Source: Akkermansia muciniphila (GTDB lineage: Bacteria > Verrucomicrobiota > Verrucomicrobiia > Verrucomicrobiales > V1-33). From it: DNA of 42,693 bases. The DNA lies in the NCBI GenBank assembly GCA_945900785.1, contig CAMDJM010000040.1:1-42693 (forward strand). The letters are read 5' to 3'. Position numbers and translations under genes: made by a program. The notes below the pieces were generated by a model, which had not been told where the DNA came from, searched no databases, and was given only the letters and a program-made list of their open reading frames with translations. Below, in pieces: positions 34,666 to 42,693 of this stretch (the stretch's first letter is position 1; every line of letters starts with the position of its first letter).

Positions 34666-36210
34666 ATGAAAATAACGCGCGCTCTGATTTCCGTTTCTGA
34701 CAAGTCCGGCCTTGATGCCTTTGCCCGTGGTCTGCACGAACTCGGGGTGGAACTCCTTTCCACCGGAGGCAGTGCGGCCTATCTGCGCGGCATCGGCCTG
34801 CCCGTGGTGGAGGTGTCGGACTATACCGGCTATCCGGAGTGCTTCGATGGCCGGGTGAAAACCCTCCATCCCAAAGTGCACGGCGGATTCCTCTATCAGC
34901 GGGAAAATCCTGACCACGTGGCCCGCGCCGCCGAGCTGGAAGTGCCGCCTATCGATCTGCTGGTGGTCAATCTCTATCCTTTCGAGCAAACCATCGCCAA
35001 GCCCGGGGTGAGCTTTGAGGATGCGGTGGAAAACATCGACATCGGCGGCCCGGCCATGCTGCGCGGGGCCTGTAAAAATCATGCCAGTGTCACCGTCATT
35101 ACCGATCCGGCGGATTACCTGCCGGTGCTGGAGGAGATGCAGTCGAATGCCGGCAGCACCCACCTGAAAACCCGCGAGCGCCTCGCCATCAAGGTCTTCC
35201 AGCGCACCGCTGCCTACGACACTGCGATCGCCAACTACCTGGCCAAGGAGCAGTCCACCGAGGGCTGTTTCAGCGTCAATACACCTTTCTATCAAACCCT
35301 GCGCAATGGGGACAACCCCCACCAGAAGGCCAGCCTTTACGGGAATTTCGGCGACTACTTCGAAAAACTGCAGGGCAAGGAACTCAGCTATACCAACGTG
35401 CTGGATATTGAAGGAGCGGTGGCCTTGGCCCTCGAATTCAAGCGCCCCACGGTGGCCATTCTGAAGCACACCAATCCCTGTGGCGTGGGTTGTGATGACG
35501 ACGATCTCCGCGCCGCCTGGGACAAGGCTTTTGAAACCGACCGCCAGGCTCCCTTTGGGGGCGTGATTGTGACCAACCGCCCCCTGACAGAACGCCTTGC
35601 CCGGGTGATCAGTGAAATTTTCACGGATGTGATCATCGCTCCTGACTTTGAGGCGGATGCCCGCGCCATCCTGCAGAAAAAGAAAAACCTGCGCCTGATG
35701 CAGGTGAACATGGAGGCCTTCAGCGCCTGGCAGAATAGCAATCCGATCATCCGCAGTGCCCCGGGAGGCCTCATGGTGATGGACCGCGATGTCCGCGCCT
35801 TGGGCCTGCAGGATTTGGAGGAAAAATCCGTGACCAAGCGCCCTCCTAGCAAGGAGGAGCTGGAAGCGATGCGTTTTGCCTGGAAGGTCTGCAAACACGT
35901 GAAGAGCAACGCGATCGTTTTCGGAGCCCACGACCGGACGCTGGGGATCGGGGCCGGGCAGATGAGCCGGGTGGATTCCTGCCGCATCGCGGTGTGGAAA
36001 GCGCACGAGGCCGGGCTGTCCCTGGAGGGCAGTGTGGTGGCCAGCGATGCCATGTTCCCCTTCCCGGATGGCCTGATCGCGGCGGCCAATGCCGGAGCGA
36101 CGGCGGCGATCCAGCCCGGAGGTTCCGTGAAGGATCCTGAGGTAATCGCGGCGGCGGACGAGCGGGGGATGAGCATGGTCTTTACCGGCCACCGCCACTT
36201 CCTGCACTAG
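34666..36210 (+). CDS. purH: Bifunctional AICAR transformylase / IMP cyclohydrolase PurH
   Basis: A 514-residue enzyme for the last two steps of IMP synthesis: formyl transfer to AICAR, then ring closure. The IMP cyclohydrolase part (1-190) has ALISVSDKSG, LSTGGSAAYLR, GRVKTLHPKVHGG, LLVVNLYPF and DIGGPAMLRGACKN. The transformylase part has LRNGDNPHQKASLYG, ILKHTNPCGVG (with the catalytic Lys/His), DRQAPFGGVIVTN and GAGQMSRVDSCRIA. ATG 34666 is chosen because the homologous N-terminus begins there; an upstream start at 34609 adds non-homologous residues. It follows the acetylation pair by 99 bp, and pdxJ follows after 50 bp. Confidence 0.97.
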   Translation: MKITRALISVSDKSGLDAFARGLHELGVELLSTGGSAAYLRGIGLPVVEVSDYTGYPECFDGRVKTLHPKVHGGFLYQRENPDHVARAAELEVPPIDLLVVNLYPFEQTIAKPGVSFEDAVENIDIGGPAMLRGACKNHASVTVITDPADYLPVLEEMQSNAGSTHLKTRERLAIKVFQRTAAYDTAIANYLAKEQSTEGCFSVNTPFYQTLRNGDNPHQKASLYGNFGDYFEKLQGKELSYTNVLDIEGAVALALEFKRPTVAILKHTNPCGVGCDDDDLRAAWDKAFETDRQAPFGGVIVTNRPLTERLARVISEIFTDVIIAPDFEADARAILQKKKNLRLMQVNMEAFSAWQNSNPIIRSAPGGLMVMDRDVRALGLQDLEEKSVTKRPPSKEELEAMRFAWKVCKHVKSNAIVFGAHDRTLGIGAGQMSRVDSCRIAVWKAHEAGLSLEGSVVASDAMFPFPDGLIAAANAGATAAIQPGGSVKDPEVIAAADERGMSMVFTGHRHFLH

Positions 36211-36260
36211 GGCTGGGCAGGGGAAAGGCGTCAGGAGCAGGGAAATTTCAAAATAGAGTT

Positions 36261-37001
36261 ATGCAAATGAAGCTGGAACTTGGAGTCAATATTGATCACG
36301 TCGCCACGCTGCGTCAGGCGCGTTACTCGCAGACGCCGGATGCCCACAATGTCGAGCCCTCGCTGCTGGAAGCGGTGGCGGCTTGTCAGGCCGCCGGGGC
36401 TCACGGCATCACCATCCACCTCCGGGAGGACCGGCGTCACATTCAGGATGCGGATGTGGCGGCCGTCCGGGCCGTGCCAGGAGTGCGTCTGAATCTGGAA
36501 GTGGGCAATACGCCGGAGATTATTGATATCGCCTGCGCCACCCGGCCGGACAGCGTGTGCATGGTGCCGGAAAACCGCGAGGAAGTGACCACGGAAGGCG
36601 GGCTGGATGTGCTGGCGAACGAATCCGCCATTACCGCCAGCACCGCCCGGCTCCAAGCCGCTGGCATCCGGGTCAGTCTTTTTATCGATCCCGATCCGGC
36701 CCAGGTGGCGGCCTCCGCCAGGGTCAAGGCAGACATGATCGAACTGCACACCGGCGCCTATGCCAATGCCACCGGCGCAGAACGCGGGGTGGAATTGCAG
36801 CGCCTCATGGCCGCTGGAGCCCAGGCCGGAGCCCTCGGGCTGCAGGTCAATGCCGGTCATGGCATTACCACGGATAACCTTGCACCCTTGCTGGGCATCC
36901 CGCACCTGGTAGAGCTGAATATCGGCCACCATCTCATCAGCCGCGCCCTGACCCTCGGCCTGCAGGGAGCTGTCCGCGAAATGCTGGAGGCCATGGCCTG
37001 A
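36261..37001 (+). CDS. pdxJ: Pyridoxine 5'-phosphate synthase PdxJ
   Basis: A 246-residue TIM-barrel enzyme that condenses 1-deoxyxylulose 5-phosphate with 3-amino-1-hydroxyacetone phosphate to give pyridoxine 5'-phosphate (DXP-dependent vitamin B6 route). Motifs: LGVNIDHVATLRQAR, AGAHGITIHLREDRRHIQD, SVCMVPENREEVTTEGG, SLFIDPD, ELHTGAYAN, VNAGHGI and LNIGHHLISRAL. Length is normal. No other B6 gene is near. It is convergent with serS across 165 bp that contain a REP-like palindrome. Confidence 0.97.
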   Translation: MQMKLELGVNIDHVATLRQARYSQTPDAHNVEPSLLEAVAACQAAGAHGITIHLREDRRHIQDADVAAVRAVPGVRLNLEVGNTPEIIDIACATRPDSVCMVPENREEVTTEGGLDVLANESAITASTARLQAAGIRVSLFIDPDPAQVAASARVKADMIELHTGAYANATGAERGVELQRLMAAGAQAGALGLQVNAGHGITTDNLAPLLGIPHLVELNIGHHLISRALTLGLQGAVREMLEAMA

Positions 37002-37094
37002 TCCGCCGGGAAAACGGTTGGCCCACAGGCTTCGTGAAGGGCTCAAGGCCCAGTTCATGCCAGAATGGGGTCATGCCCGGCCACACTGCGGGAT

Positions 37095-37116
37095 GCAAGG
37101 CCCGCCCCGGCCTTGC
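37095..37116. repeat. Single REP-like palindrome
   Basis: GCAAGGCCCGCCCCGGCCTTGC is almost fully self-complementary and matches the units at 25223-25242 and 25265-25285. It lies in the convergent gap between pdxJ and serS, where it could stop or stabilise either transcript. Confidence 0.7.
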
Positions 37117-37166
37117 CATTGGTGAGGAGTTACTCTCCCAACTTTGGACTGACTCTGACCTTCAAG

Positions 37167-38453
37167 TCAGGGCGTCAGGGCGGCGATTCCGGACCGCCCG
37201 AAGTAGGGCACGAGGGCGGGCGGCAGGAGGATGCTACCATCGTGCTGCTGGTAGGTTTCCACGAGGGCCACGAAGAGTCTGGCCAGGGCGGTGCCGGATC
37301 CGTTGAGGGTGTGCGGGTAGAGGTTTTTCCGGGTCTCCGGGTCCTTGTAGCGGAGCTTCATGCGGCGGGATTGATAGTCGCCAAAGTTCGAGCAACTGCT
37401 GACTTCCAGGAAGGTGCCCTGACCGGGAGCCCAGACTTCGATGTCATAGGTTTTAGCAGATCCAAAGCCAATATCGCCGGTGCAGAGTTCGATCACCCGA
37501 TAGTGCAGGCCCAGGAGCTGGAGCACTTTTTCAGCGTTGGCGGTGAGCTTTTCCAGCTCCTCCATGCTGTCCTGGGGCAGGCAGATTTTCACCAGTTCCA
37601 CCTTGTCGAACTGGTGCATGCGGATCAGCCCGCGGGTGCCGAGGCCGGCGCTGCCGGCCTCGCGGCGGAAGCAGGGGGTGTAGGCGGCGTAGCAAATCGG
37701 CAGGCTCGCAGGATCCACGATTTCCTCGCGGTGGAGGTTGGTGACCGGGACTTCAGCGGTGGGCAGGAGGTAAAGGTTATCGACTTCACAATGATAAAGC
37801 TGGTCGCCAAATTTTGGCAGGTTCCCCGTCCCAAACAAAGCCTCCGGCTTGACCAGCAAAGGTGGCGCGATTTCCGTATAACCATGCTGCGTGGTGTGCA
37901 GATCCAGCAGGAAATTGATCAGGGCGCGCTCCAGGCGGGCTCCGGCTCCGCGGTAGACGACGAAGGCGCTGCCGGAAATCTTCACTCCAGCCTCGAAGTC
38001 CAACATTTTCAGGTCGGTGCCCAGGGTGACATGGTCTTTTGGCTCAAAGGCAAAAGCAGGCTTGCTGCCCCAGACGCGCACTTCGGGATTTTCCTCCGCG
38101 CTGTGGCCCACCGGGCAGGCTTCGTGAGGCAGATTGGGAATGCTGAGGAGCAGCGTTTCCTGACGCGCGTCCAGGTCAGCGGTCTCATGATTCAGCACAT
38201 CGATCCGGTCGCCGATAGCCCGCATTCCGGCCTCAATGGCAGCGGTGTCCTGGCCTTGTTTTCTGGCAATGCCGATGTCCTTGCTGACCCGGTTGCGTTC
38301 GCTTTGGAGGGATTGCTTTTCGGTTTCCCCGGCGCGGCGGGCTTCGTCGAGGGAGAGCACTTCGTCCACTAAAGTCCATTCCTCACCACCCCGTTGGCGC
38401 AGTCTGGTGCGCACGGTTTCCGCCTGTTCCCTGATGATTCTGATATCCAGCAT
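37167..38453 (-). CDS. serS: Seryl-tRNA synthetase
   Basis: A 428-residue class II aminoacyl-tRNA synthetase. The N-terminal arm (1-105) is a long coiled coil that grips tRNA-Ser (LDIRIIREQAETVRTRLRQRG ... DVLNHETADLDARQ). The catalytic core has LLPTAEVPVTNLH, motif 2 around CFRREAGSAGLGTRG then IRMHQFDKVE, LEVSSCSNFGDYQSRR and motif 3 NGSGTALARL. Length and order are normal. The ATG at 38453 has no Shine-Dalgarno. A 118-bp gap separates it from the upstream DUF6946-like gene on the same strand. Confidence 0.97.
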   Translation of the reverse strand: MLDIRIIREQAETVRTRLRQRGGEEWTLVDEVLSLDEARRAGETEKQSLQSERNRVSKDIGIARKQGQDTAAIEAGMRAIGDRIDVLNHETADLDARQETLLLSIPNLPHEACPVGHSAEENPEVRVWGSKPAFAFEPKDHVTLGTDLKMLDFEAGVKISGSAFVVYRGAGARLERALINFLLDLHTTQHGYTEIAPPLLVKPEALFGTGNLPKFGDQLYHCEVDNLYLLPTAEVPVTNLHREEIVDPASLPICYAAYTPCFRREAGSAGLGTRGLIRMHQFDKVELVKICLPQDSMEELEKLTANAEKVLQLLGLHYRVIELCTGDIGFGSAKTYDIEVWAPGQGTFLEVSSCSNFGDYQSRRMKLRYKDPETRKNLYPHTLNGSGTALARLFVALVETYQQHDGSILLPPALVPYFGRSGIAALTP

Positions 38454-38571
38454 AAGGCGGTGAAAGTGTCGCTCCCGACCCCGTCAGGCAAGGCGCTTTT
38501 TCGTCTGCTTTTTCAAATGCAGCCCTTGGTCCAGGAGGGATCCGCTGTTGCCTGACTGCGGCGCTGGGCTC

Positions 38572-39321
38572 TCACAAAAGCGTGATGGTTTTGCCCAGAT
38601 AGAGGGGCACACTGGCGGGCACTTCATTGCCGCCTGGCACCCGGAACGCTCCGCTCAGGACACCGGGCTTCAGGGGTTTGCCCCCCAGCGCGGCGGCGAA
38701 GGCATCCAGACCGGCGCTGTTTTGCTGGAGCTGGTGAGGGCGGCTGACTTTCGGCCGGAACTCATGGAACAACAAAACCGCCGTGCCCGCCTTTTCCGTC
38801 TCGGCGGCGCGCAGGGCGGAGGCGGCCAGCAGCACCAGCCCTGCCCGCAGCGCCCCGGCTGCCCCCGGTGTGGTGCCCAGCACGGCCCCGGTCATGCGGG
38901 TGAGGCGGGCCACGGTCTCGGAGCCAGGCTTGCTGCGGCGCATTTGATCGGCGATCAGCGGGCCGAAGCCCCCGTCCGTCCTGACATGAATCATCACCGC
39001 CACGCGGCCCTCGCGGCAGGTGCCCACTGCCAGACCTTGCGCCCGTTGGGACCCCCCAGGGGAATCATCCAGCTTGATGCGGTATTCCGGAATCAGCCCC
39101 TGCAGCCGCACCGCCCCCAGCAGGGGATGGGATAGCAAAATCGCGCCCAGCACTTCAGGCACCTGCACGCTGCCACTTCCGTCAAAAAAGGAGCGCGCCC
39201 ATTCGCCTGCCGCTTGCCCGGGCCCCCACTGAAGCTCCGGTTCCGGCGGCGGAGCCAGCTTCAACCATTCCTCCGGTGATCCGATCATCTGCCCTGCCTT
39301 GCGTATCGTAAACTCATTCAC
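38572..39321 (-). CDS. DUF6946-like protein with altered nuclease-type site
   Basis: A 249-residue cytoplasmic protein. From memory of that family it resembles DUF6946: an N-terminal IGSPEEWLKLAPP, then QWGPGQAAGEWARSFF, a central block VAVMIHVRTDGGFGP, and a later AVLLFHEFRP with a C-terminal LYLGK. The central block normally contains an E-x-K pair of PD-(D/E)XK type (pattern VEGKVDEPFGP). Here the pair reads H112-V-R114, while D116, F119 and G120 are kept, so catalysis is probably lost or changed. Start is GTG 39321, preceded by a purine-rich GAGGTGG 11 bp upstream. The family assignment is moderate; no homology search was possible. Confidence 0.6.
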   Translation of the reverse strand: MNEFTIRKAGQMIGSPEEWLKLAPPPEPELQWGPGQAAGEWARSFFDGSGSVQVPEVLGAILLSHPLLGAVRLQGLIPEYRIKLDDSPGGSQRAQGLAVGTCREGRVAVMIHVRTDGGFGPLIADQMRRSKPGSETVARLTRMTGAVLGTTPGAAGALRAGLVLLAASALRAAETEKAGTAVLLFHEFRPKVSRPHQLQQNSAGLDAFAAALGGKPLKPGVLSGAFRVPGGNEVPASVPLYLGKTITLL

Positions 39322-39413
39322 CTCTCATCCAACCACCTCAATGAGCCGCTCCACAAGCGCATTCCTTCCCGCCTCCTGACAAAAAACGGGATGCCAGGCT
39401 TGGCAAAAGCAGC

Positions 39414-39581
39414 ATGGGGCCGGTCGAGGCAAAGGGCGAATTCAAAAAACGCCTGGAGGCCGAAAAACCGGGCGGGCGCACGGTCCACCTTGAAACCGCT
39501 GACAAAATGTCCGATCCCCAAATCGCCGCCAAAGTCAGGCTTCATTTTGCCCAGGAAGCCCGCGGCGTGGTCTTCTCCTGA
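39414..39581 (+). CDS. Small protein, 55 residues, unknown
   Basis: A short frame in the 340-bp gap between two divergent genes. Composition is balanced and codon choice resembles neighbouring genes (many third-position G/C). It encodes a charged helical segment (EAKGEFKKRLEAEKPGG) followed by TADKMSDPQIAAKVRLHFAQ. The frame is open for only 23 codons upstream of the ATG, with no other ATG and no Shine-Dalgarno. It may be a real small gene or the surviving end of a longer one; I do not recognise it. Confidence 0.35.
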   Translation: MGPVEAKGEFKKRLEAEKPGGRTVHLETADKMSDPQIAAKVRLHFAQEARGVVFS

Positions 39582-39661
39582 GCAGAAGCCTCCCTCTTTT
39601 GCCTGAATTTGGGAGGTGACGGTGACCGGGAAACAGGCCATCGTGCACGGAACTCCCCCCG

Positions 39662-42550
39662 ATGCCGATTGCCTGCCCCAACTGTTCCCCTGTGCCTGCA
39701 TTGCCGCTGTTCTGCTTCCTGGCCGGAGCAGGGTTGCTATCCACCACGGAAAAAGCCGCCGCCTCCCAGCCCACAGACTGGATGATGGACAATCCCATGC
39801 CGGATTCTCCCTGGCAACAAACACCTGACACTCCGGATCACCCCGGACCTCCTGTCAATTACGGCACACTGCGTCAGCCCCGGGGCTTTGGATCCACCAC
39901 CCCCTCCCAGCGGCAACCCACAGGTGCCCTCAGCGGCCGCATCGTCTTCACCAATGGCGGGCACGGCTGGACGGCGGATCCTGCTGCCACCAACGGCTGG
40001 CGGCTCCAGCGGGGCCTCGTCAATGGCATCAATGAGGACTACGGCAACAGCGATCAACTCAACCTCTTCGCCCTCTATTGCTTCAATGCCGGAGCTACCG
40101 TGGTGCCTTGCCGGCCCATTGGCCATCAGACCCATGAAGTCATTCTGGATAACGACTCCCCGGGCGTCAGTTGGGCAGGCCTGTGGTCGGATAGCACGGA
40201 CAGCGTTTTTTATGGATCCCCCGGGGACCAGCCATACCGCCTCGCCAGCCTGAGCGCCAGCGAAAGCGCCACGGCCACCTACACCCCTAACTTTCCATCG
40301 GCGGGATGGTATCCCGTTTACACCTGGGTGCGGCACGGGGATGACCGGGGCCTGCAACTCTACCGCATCCGCCACACCGGCGGCGGGAGTGAGGTGCGGG
40401 TGCCCCACCACATGGTCGGGAATGGCTGGATTTTTCTGGGGGAATATTACTTCAATTCCGGGACGAATGAGGCCACCGGCTCCGTTGTGATCAGCAATCT
40501 CCGCAGCACCGCTCCCGGCAGCGTGGTCGTGGCGGATGCCATCCGCTTCGGCAATGGCATGGGCAGCATCGACCGCGGCAATGGCGTTTCCAACTACCCG
40601 CGCGAAGACGAAAGCAGCCGCTACTGGGTTCAGGCCGGGCTCGGTCAGGGGCAAAGCGCTACCCTTTACGAAACCAGCGGCAATGACGAACAGGATTCCT
40701 GGAGCGCCCCGCCCCGTCTCTCTGCCGAGATGAACCGCGAAAACAACGGCAGCGCCAATGACCGCGTCCACCTCAGCTTCCACTCCAATGCCGGTGGCGG
40801 GCGCGGAGCGGTTGGCCTGATCACCTCCGTCCCCACTCCCAATCAGGCCAACTTCGCCCTGCTTTGCGGCAGGGAAGTGCAGGATGACCTGACCGCGCTC
40901 ACCGCCCCGCCTCTGGAACTCACCTGGGCCAGCCGCACTAGCTTTACCTTCACCGGGGCCTATGGCGAAATTTCCAATAACAGCTTTAACAATGAAATGG
41001 CGGCCACCATTCTCGAGGTGGGATTCCACGATGAAGCCAGCGATGCCAAGCTCCTGCTTGATCCCAAGGTCCGCCTCGCCATCGCCAAGGCCGGACTGCA
41101 TGCGGTGGTGCGTTACATGAACACCTACAACGGCGGCCCCCTCGCCTTTCTGCCGGACGCCCCGCAAAACCTGAGCGTCACCGGTCACGCCGCTGGTTCC
41201 GCCACCCTCACATGGTCTCCGCCTGCGGGCACCGGCGGCAGCGGTGCTCCCACGGGCTATGTGCTCTACCGTTCCACCGATGGCAAAGGTTTTGGCAATC
41301 CGGTCATTCTTGGAAATATCAGCAGTTACACCCTGTCCGGGCTGACGCCAGGCACCGCCTGGTATTTCCGGCTCTCCGCGACCAATCCGGGCGGGGAATC
41401 CTTTCCCTCCGAAACCACCGCCTGCCGCATTCCCCTGCCCAATCAAAGCACCCGTGTGCTCCTTGTGAATGGATTCGACCGCTTTGACCGCTCCACCAAT
41501 CTCAAGCAGACCCTGACCTCCCGCGCCTGGTTGCCGCCCGGTCCCACCGGCACTGCCGGGCGCGTCCTGCCCCTGCGCACCAACGCCTTCGACTACCTCG
41601 TCCCCCATGGCCAGGCGGTCAGCGCCTGTGGTTTCGCCTTTGATAGCACGGTCAATGAATCCATCGCCGATGGCACCAGCCCCGCCACCAACTATCCTAT
41701 TTTGATCTGGGCCGCCGGTCAGGAGTCCACCGCAGACGAAACCTTCAGCGCCGCCGAGCAAACCCGCCTCGCCGCCTTCAGAAATGCCGGCGGACACCTC
41801 ATGGTCAGCGGTTCCGAGATCGGCTGGGACCTCGACCGCGACTCCGGTCCCACCGCCGCCGACCGCCTCTTTTATCACAATCACCTGAAAGCCGCCCTCA
41901 ATAGCAATGCCAATGACAACTCCGGCAGCTACAACGTCAGCGCCATCAGCCCAGGCCTCTTCGCTGACCGTGCCGCCACCACCTTTGACAATGGCACCGG
42001 CGGGCTCTATCAGGTGCAAACCCCGGATGTCCTCACCGCCACAGGCAGCGGTTCCAGCGGAGCCCTCAGCTATAGCGGAACCGCTTCCGGCTTCGCGGCG
42101 GTATTCTACAACGGCAATGCGGGCGGAGGCCGCGTCGTCAATTTCGGATTCCCCTTCGAGTCCATCTCCAGCGCCACCCGCCGGAATGAATACATGGCGG
42201 ATGTGCTGAACTTCTTCACCCGCGATGCCGATGCCGCCGACCCCGATGGCGACGGCATCGTCAATCTGCTCGAATACGCCACCGGCAGCGATCCCCTCCT
42301 GCCCGACAGCACCCCGCTCCTGACCCTGCCTGACCTTCAGACGCCAGGCCAATTCACCCTCCAACTGAAGCGCAACAACGCAGCCACCACCCTCATCGCC
42401 ACCCTGCAAATGAGCCGCGATCCGCATACCGGCTGGAGCGACCTCGCCCGCAGCACCGCCGGGGCGGTCTATCAATACCTTGAAACCCCTCCCGGCTGGT
42501 CGCTTCAGGAAACCGGGGCCGCCCCACGTCTGCTCGTCACCTTTATGTGA
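39662..42550 (+). CDS. Large secreted N-acetylmuramoyl-L-alanine amidase-like protein
   Basis: A 962-residue exported protein. The signal peptide is in residues 8-35 (VPALPLFCFLAGAGLLS). An amidase_3-type zinc domain is split: TNGGHGWT (H101) at the front, then HLSFHSNAGGG (H374) and TILEVGFHDE (E452) after an insert. The insert (about 155-297) resembles the golvesin/Xly C-terminal beta domain (GWYPVYTWVRHG, GWIFLGEYYF, VVVADAIRFGNG). Then come an FN3 domain (about 498-590), a Rossmann-like segment (VLLVNGFDRFDRS ... ILIWAAGQES ... GGHLMVSGSEIGWD) and a calcium-type tail DPDGDGIVNLLEYATGSDP. It should act on peptidoglycan outside the cytoplasm. The stop TGA (42548-42550) coincides with the left end of an IS, so the original C-terminus may have been altered. 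Confidence 0.87.
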   Translation: MPIACPNCSPVPALPLFCFLAGAGLLSTTEKAAASQPTDWMMDNPMPDSPWQQTPDTPDHPGPPVNYGTLRQPRGFGSTTPSQRQPTGALSGRIVFTNGGHGWTADPAATNGWRLQRGLVNGINEDYGNSDQLNLFALYCFNAGATVVPCRPIGHQTHEVILDNDSPGVSWAGLWSDSTDSVFYGSPGDQPYRLASLSASESATATYTPNFPSAGWYPVYTWVRHGDDRGLQLYRIRHTGGGSEVRVPHHMVGNGWIFLGEYYFNSGTNEATGSVVISNLRSTAPGSVVVADAIRFGNGMGSIDRGNGVSNYPREDESSRYWVQAGLGQGQSATLYETSGNDEQDSWSAPPRLSAEMNRENNGSANDRVHLSFHSNAGGGRGAVGLITSVPTPNQANFALLCGREVQDDLTALTAPPLELTWASRTSFTFTGAYGEISNNSFNNEMAATILEVGFHDEASDAKLLLDPKVRLAIAKAGLHAVVRYMNTYNGGPLAFLPDAPQNLSVTGHAAGSATLTWSPPAGTGGSGAPTGYVLYRSTDGKGFGNPVILGNISSYTLSGLTPGTAWYFRLSATNPGGESFPSETTACRIPLPNQSTRVLLVNGFDRFDRSTNLKQTLTSRAWLPPGPTGTAGRVLPLRTNAFDYLVPHGQAVSACGFAFDSTVNESIADGTSPATNYPILIWAAGQESTADETFSAAEQTRLAAFRNAGGHLMVSGSEIGWDLDRDSGPTAADRLFYHNHLKAALNSNANDNSGSYNVSAISPGLFADRAATTFDNGTGGLYQVQTPDVLTATGSGSSGALSYSGTASGFAAVFYNGNAGGGRVVNFGFPFESISSATRRNEYMADVLNFFTRDADAADPDGDGIVNLLEYATGSDPLLPDSTPLLTLPDLQTPGQFTLQLKRNNAATTLIATLQMSRDPHTGWSDLARSTAGAVYQYLETPPGWSLQETGAAPRLLVTFM

Positions 42551-42693
42551 GCTGGACCCCGAAAACTGGGCCACTGGCTAAGCTATGATTGGACTGGACG
42601 GGTGCGCTCTAAACCGCGAACCCATAACAGACCCCATGAAAGCCAAACGTAAAAGACATGATGCCGGATTTAAAGCCAAGGTGGCGCTGGAAG
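42548..42693 (+). mobile_element. Left end of an IS3-family insertion sequence (partial)
   Basis: The sequence from 42548, TGAGCTGGACCCCGAAAACT, resembles the left inverted repeats of IS3-family elements, which often contain GGACCCCGAAAACTGG. An OrfA start follows at 42636, and the window ends inside it. The right end, OrfB and target duplication lie outside. The exact left boundary (42548-42553) is not fixed because the target duplication cannot be seen. Confidence 0.8.
42636..42693 (+). CDS. IS3-family transposase OrfA (partial, 5' end only)
   Basis: The first 19 codons read MKAKRKRHDAGFKAKVALE, the standard start of the small helix-turn-helix OrfA of IS3-type elements, which controls production of the OrfAB transposase by frameshifting. 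It is cut by the right edge. Its ATG lies about 85 bp inside the element's left end, the normal spacing. Confidence 0.85.
   Translation, partial: MKAKRKRHDAGFKAKVALE

Noticed and set aside
39318..39824. Minus-strand frame of 168 codons between the DUF6946-like gene and the amidase
   Set aside because: Overlaps the amidase 5' end and the small plus-strand gene; no signal peptide or domain, and Trp/Cys/Arg-rich in a shadow-like way.
39737..42574. Open minus-strand frame of about 945 codons opposite the amidase
   Set aside because: Composition artefact (Gly/Ala/Ile-rich, no domain); the plus strand has signal peptide, zinc motifs and FN3.

Overview
The window reads as a GC-rich chromosomal segment of a Verrucomicrobiota bacterium, probably Verrucomicrobiales. 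The evidence is two DUF1549/DUF1553 proteins, a DUF1501 protein and a WD40 protein clustered together, as is typical of Planctomycetes and Verrucomicrobia. Two secreted proteins also end in the tails common in this phylum (a 'DPDGDGIVNLLEYATGSDP' stretch and a 'GPWVSLPEALSP' stretch). Nearly all start codons lack a Shine-Dalgarno sequence, and many follow a pyrimidine-rich tract. No rRNA, tRNA, CRISPR array or prophage was seen.

Layout. Positions 1-5773 form a minus-strand run: glutaredoxin, a secreted protein with lysozyme-like motifs, an NtrC-type regulator and pyruvate carboxylase (cut by the left edge). Plus-strand rfbD-like reductase, a PQQ-dehydrogenase-like propeller and a VapBC toxin-antitoxin pair follow (5968-9293). 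From 9320 to 18579 lies the DUF1549/DUF1553, hflX, DUF1501, coiled-coil DUF1549/DUF1553 and WD40 cluster. A 425-bp convergent gap with possible gene debris leads to recJ and pyk (minus). The divergent plus-strand genes are a polysaccharide deacetylase lipoprotein, ffh and a glycosyltransferase. A small palindromic TA-flanked element (26837-26987), a Tat-exported sugar isomerase-like protein, a lipoprotein and a PhnP-like hydrolase come next. A plus-strand housekeeping run then carries recN, an AlgI/AlgX-like O-acetylation pair, purH and pdxJ, facing serS and a degenerate DUF6946-like protein. The right end holds a large amidase whose stop codon abuts, and may be part of, the left end of an IS3-family element running out of the window.

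How the genes fit together. Most is core metabolism and maintenance: pyruvate node (pyc, pyk), purine and vitamin B6 synthesis, tRNA charging, SRP targeting and recombination (recJ, recN). Envelope functions are spread between these: sugar nucleotide reduction, glycosyl transfer, polysaccharide deacetylation and O-acetylation, and an amidase. No complete new multi-gene defence or biosynthetic system is evident. The most unusual material is the set of small palindromic repeats, the MITE-like element, the coiled-coil insertion inside a DUF1553 domain, the lysozyme-like secreted family, the catalytic-residue loss in the DUF6946-like protein, and the IS placed exactly at a stop codon.
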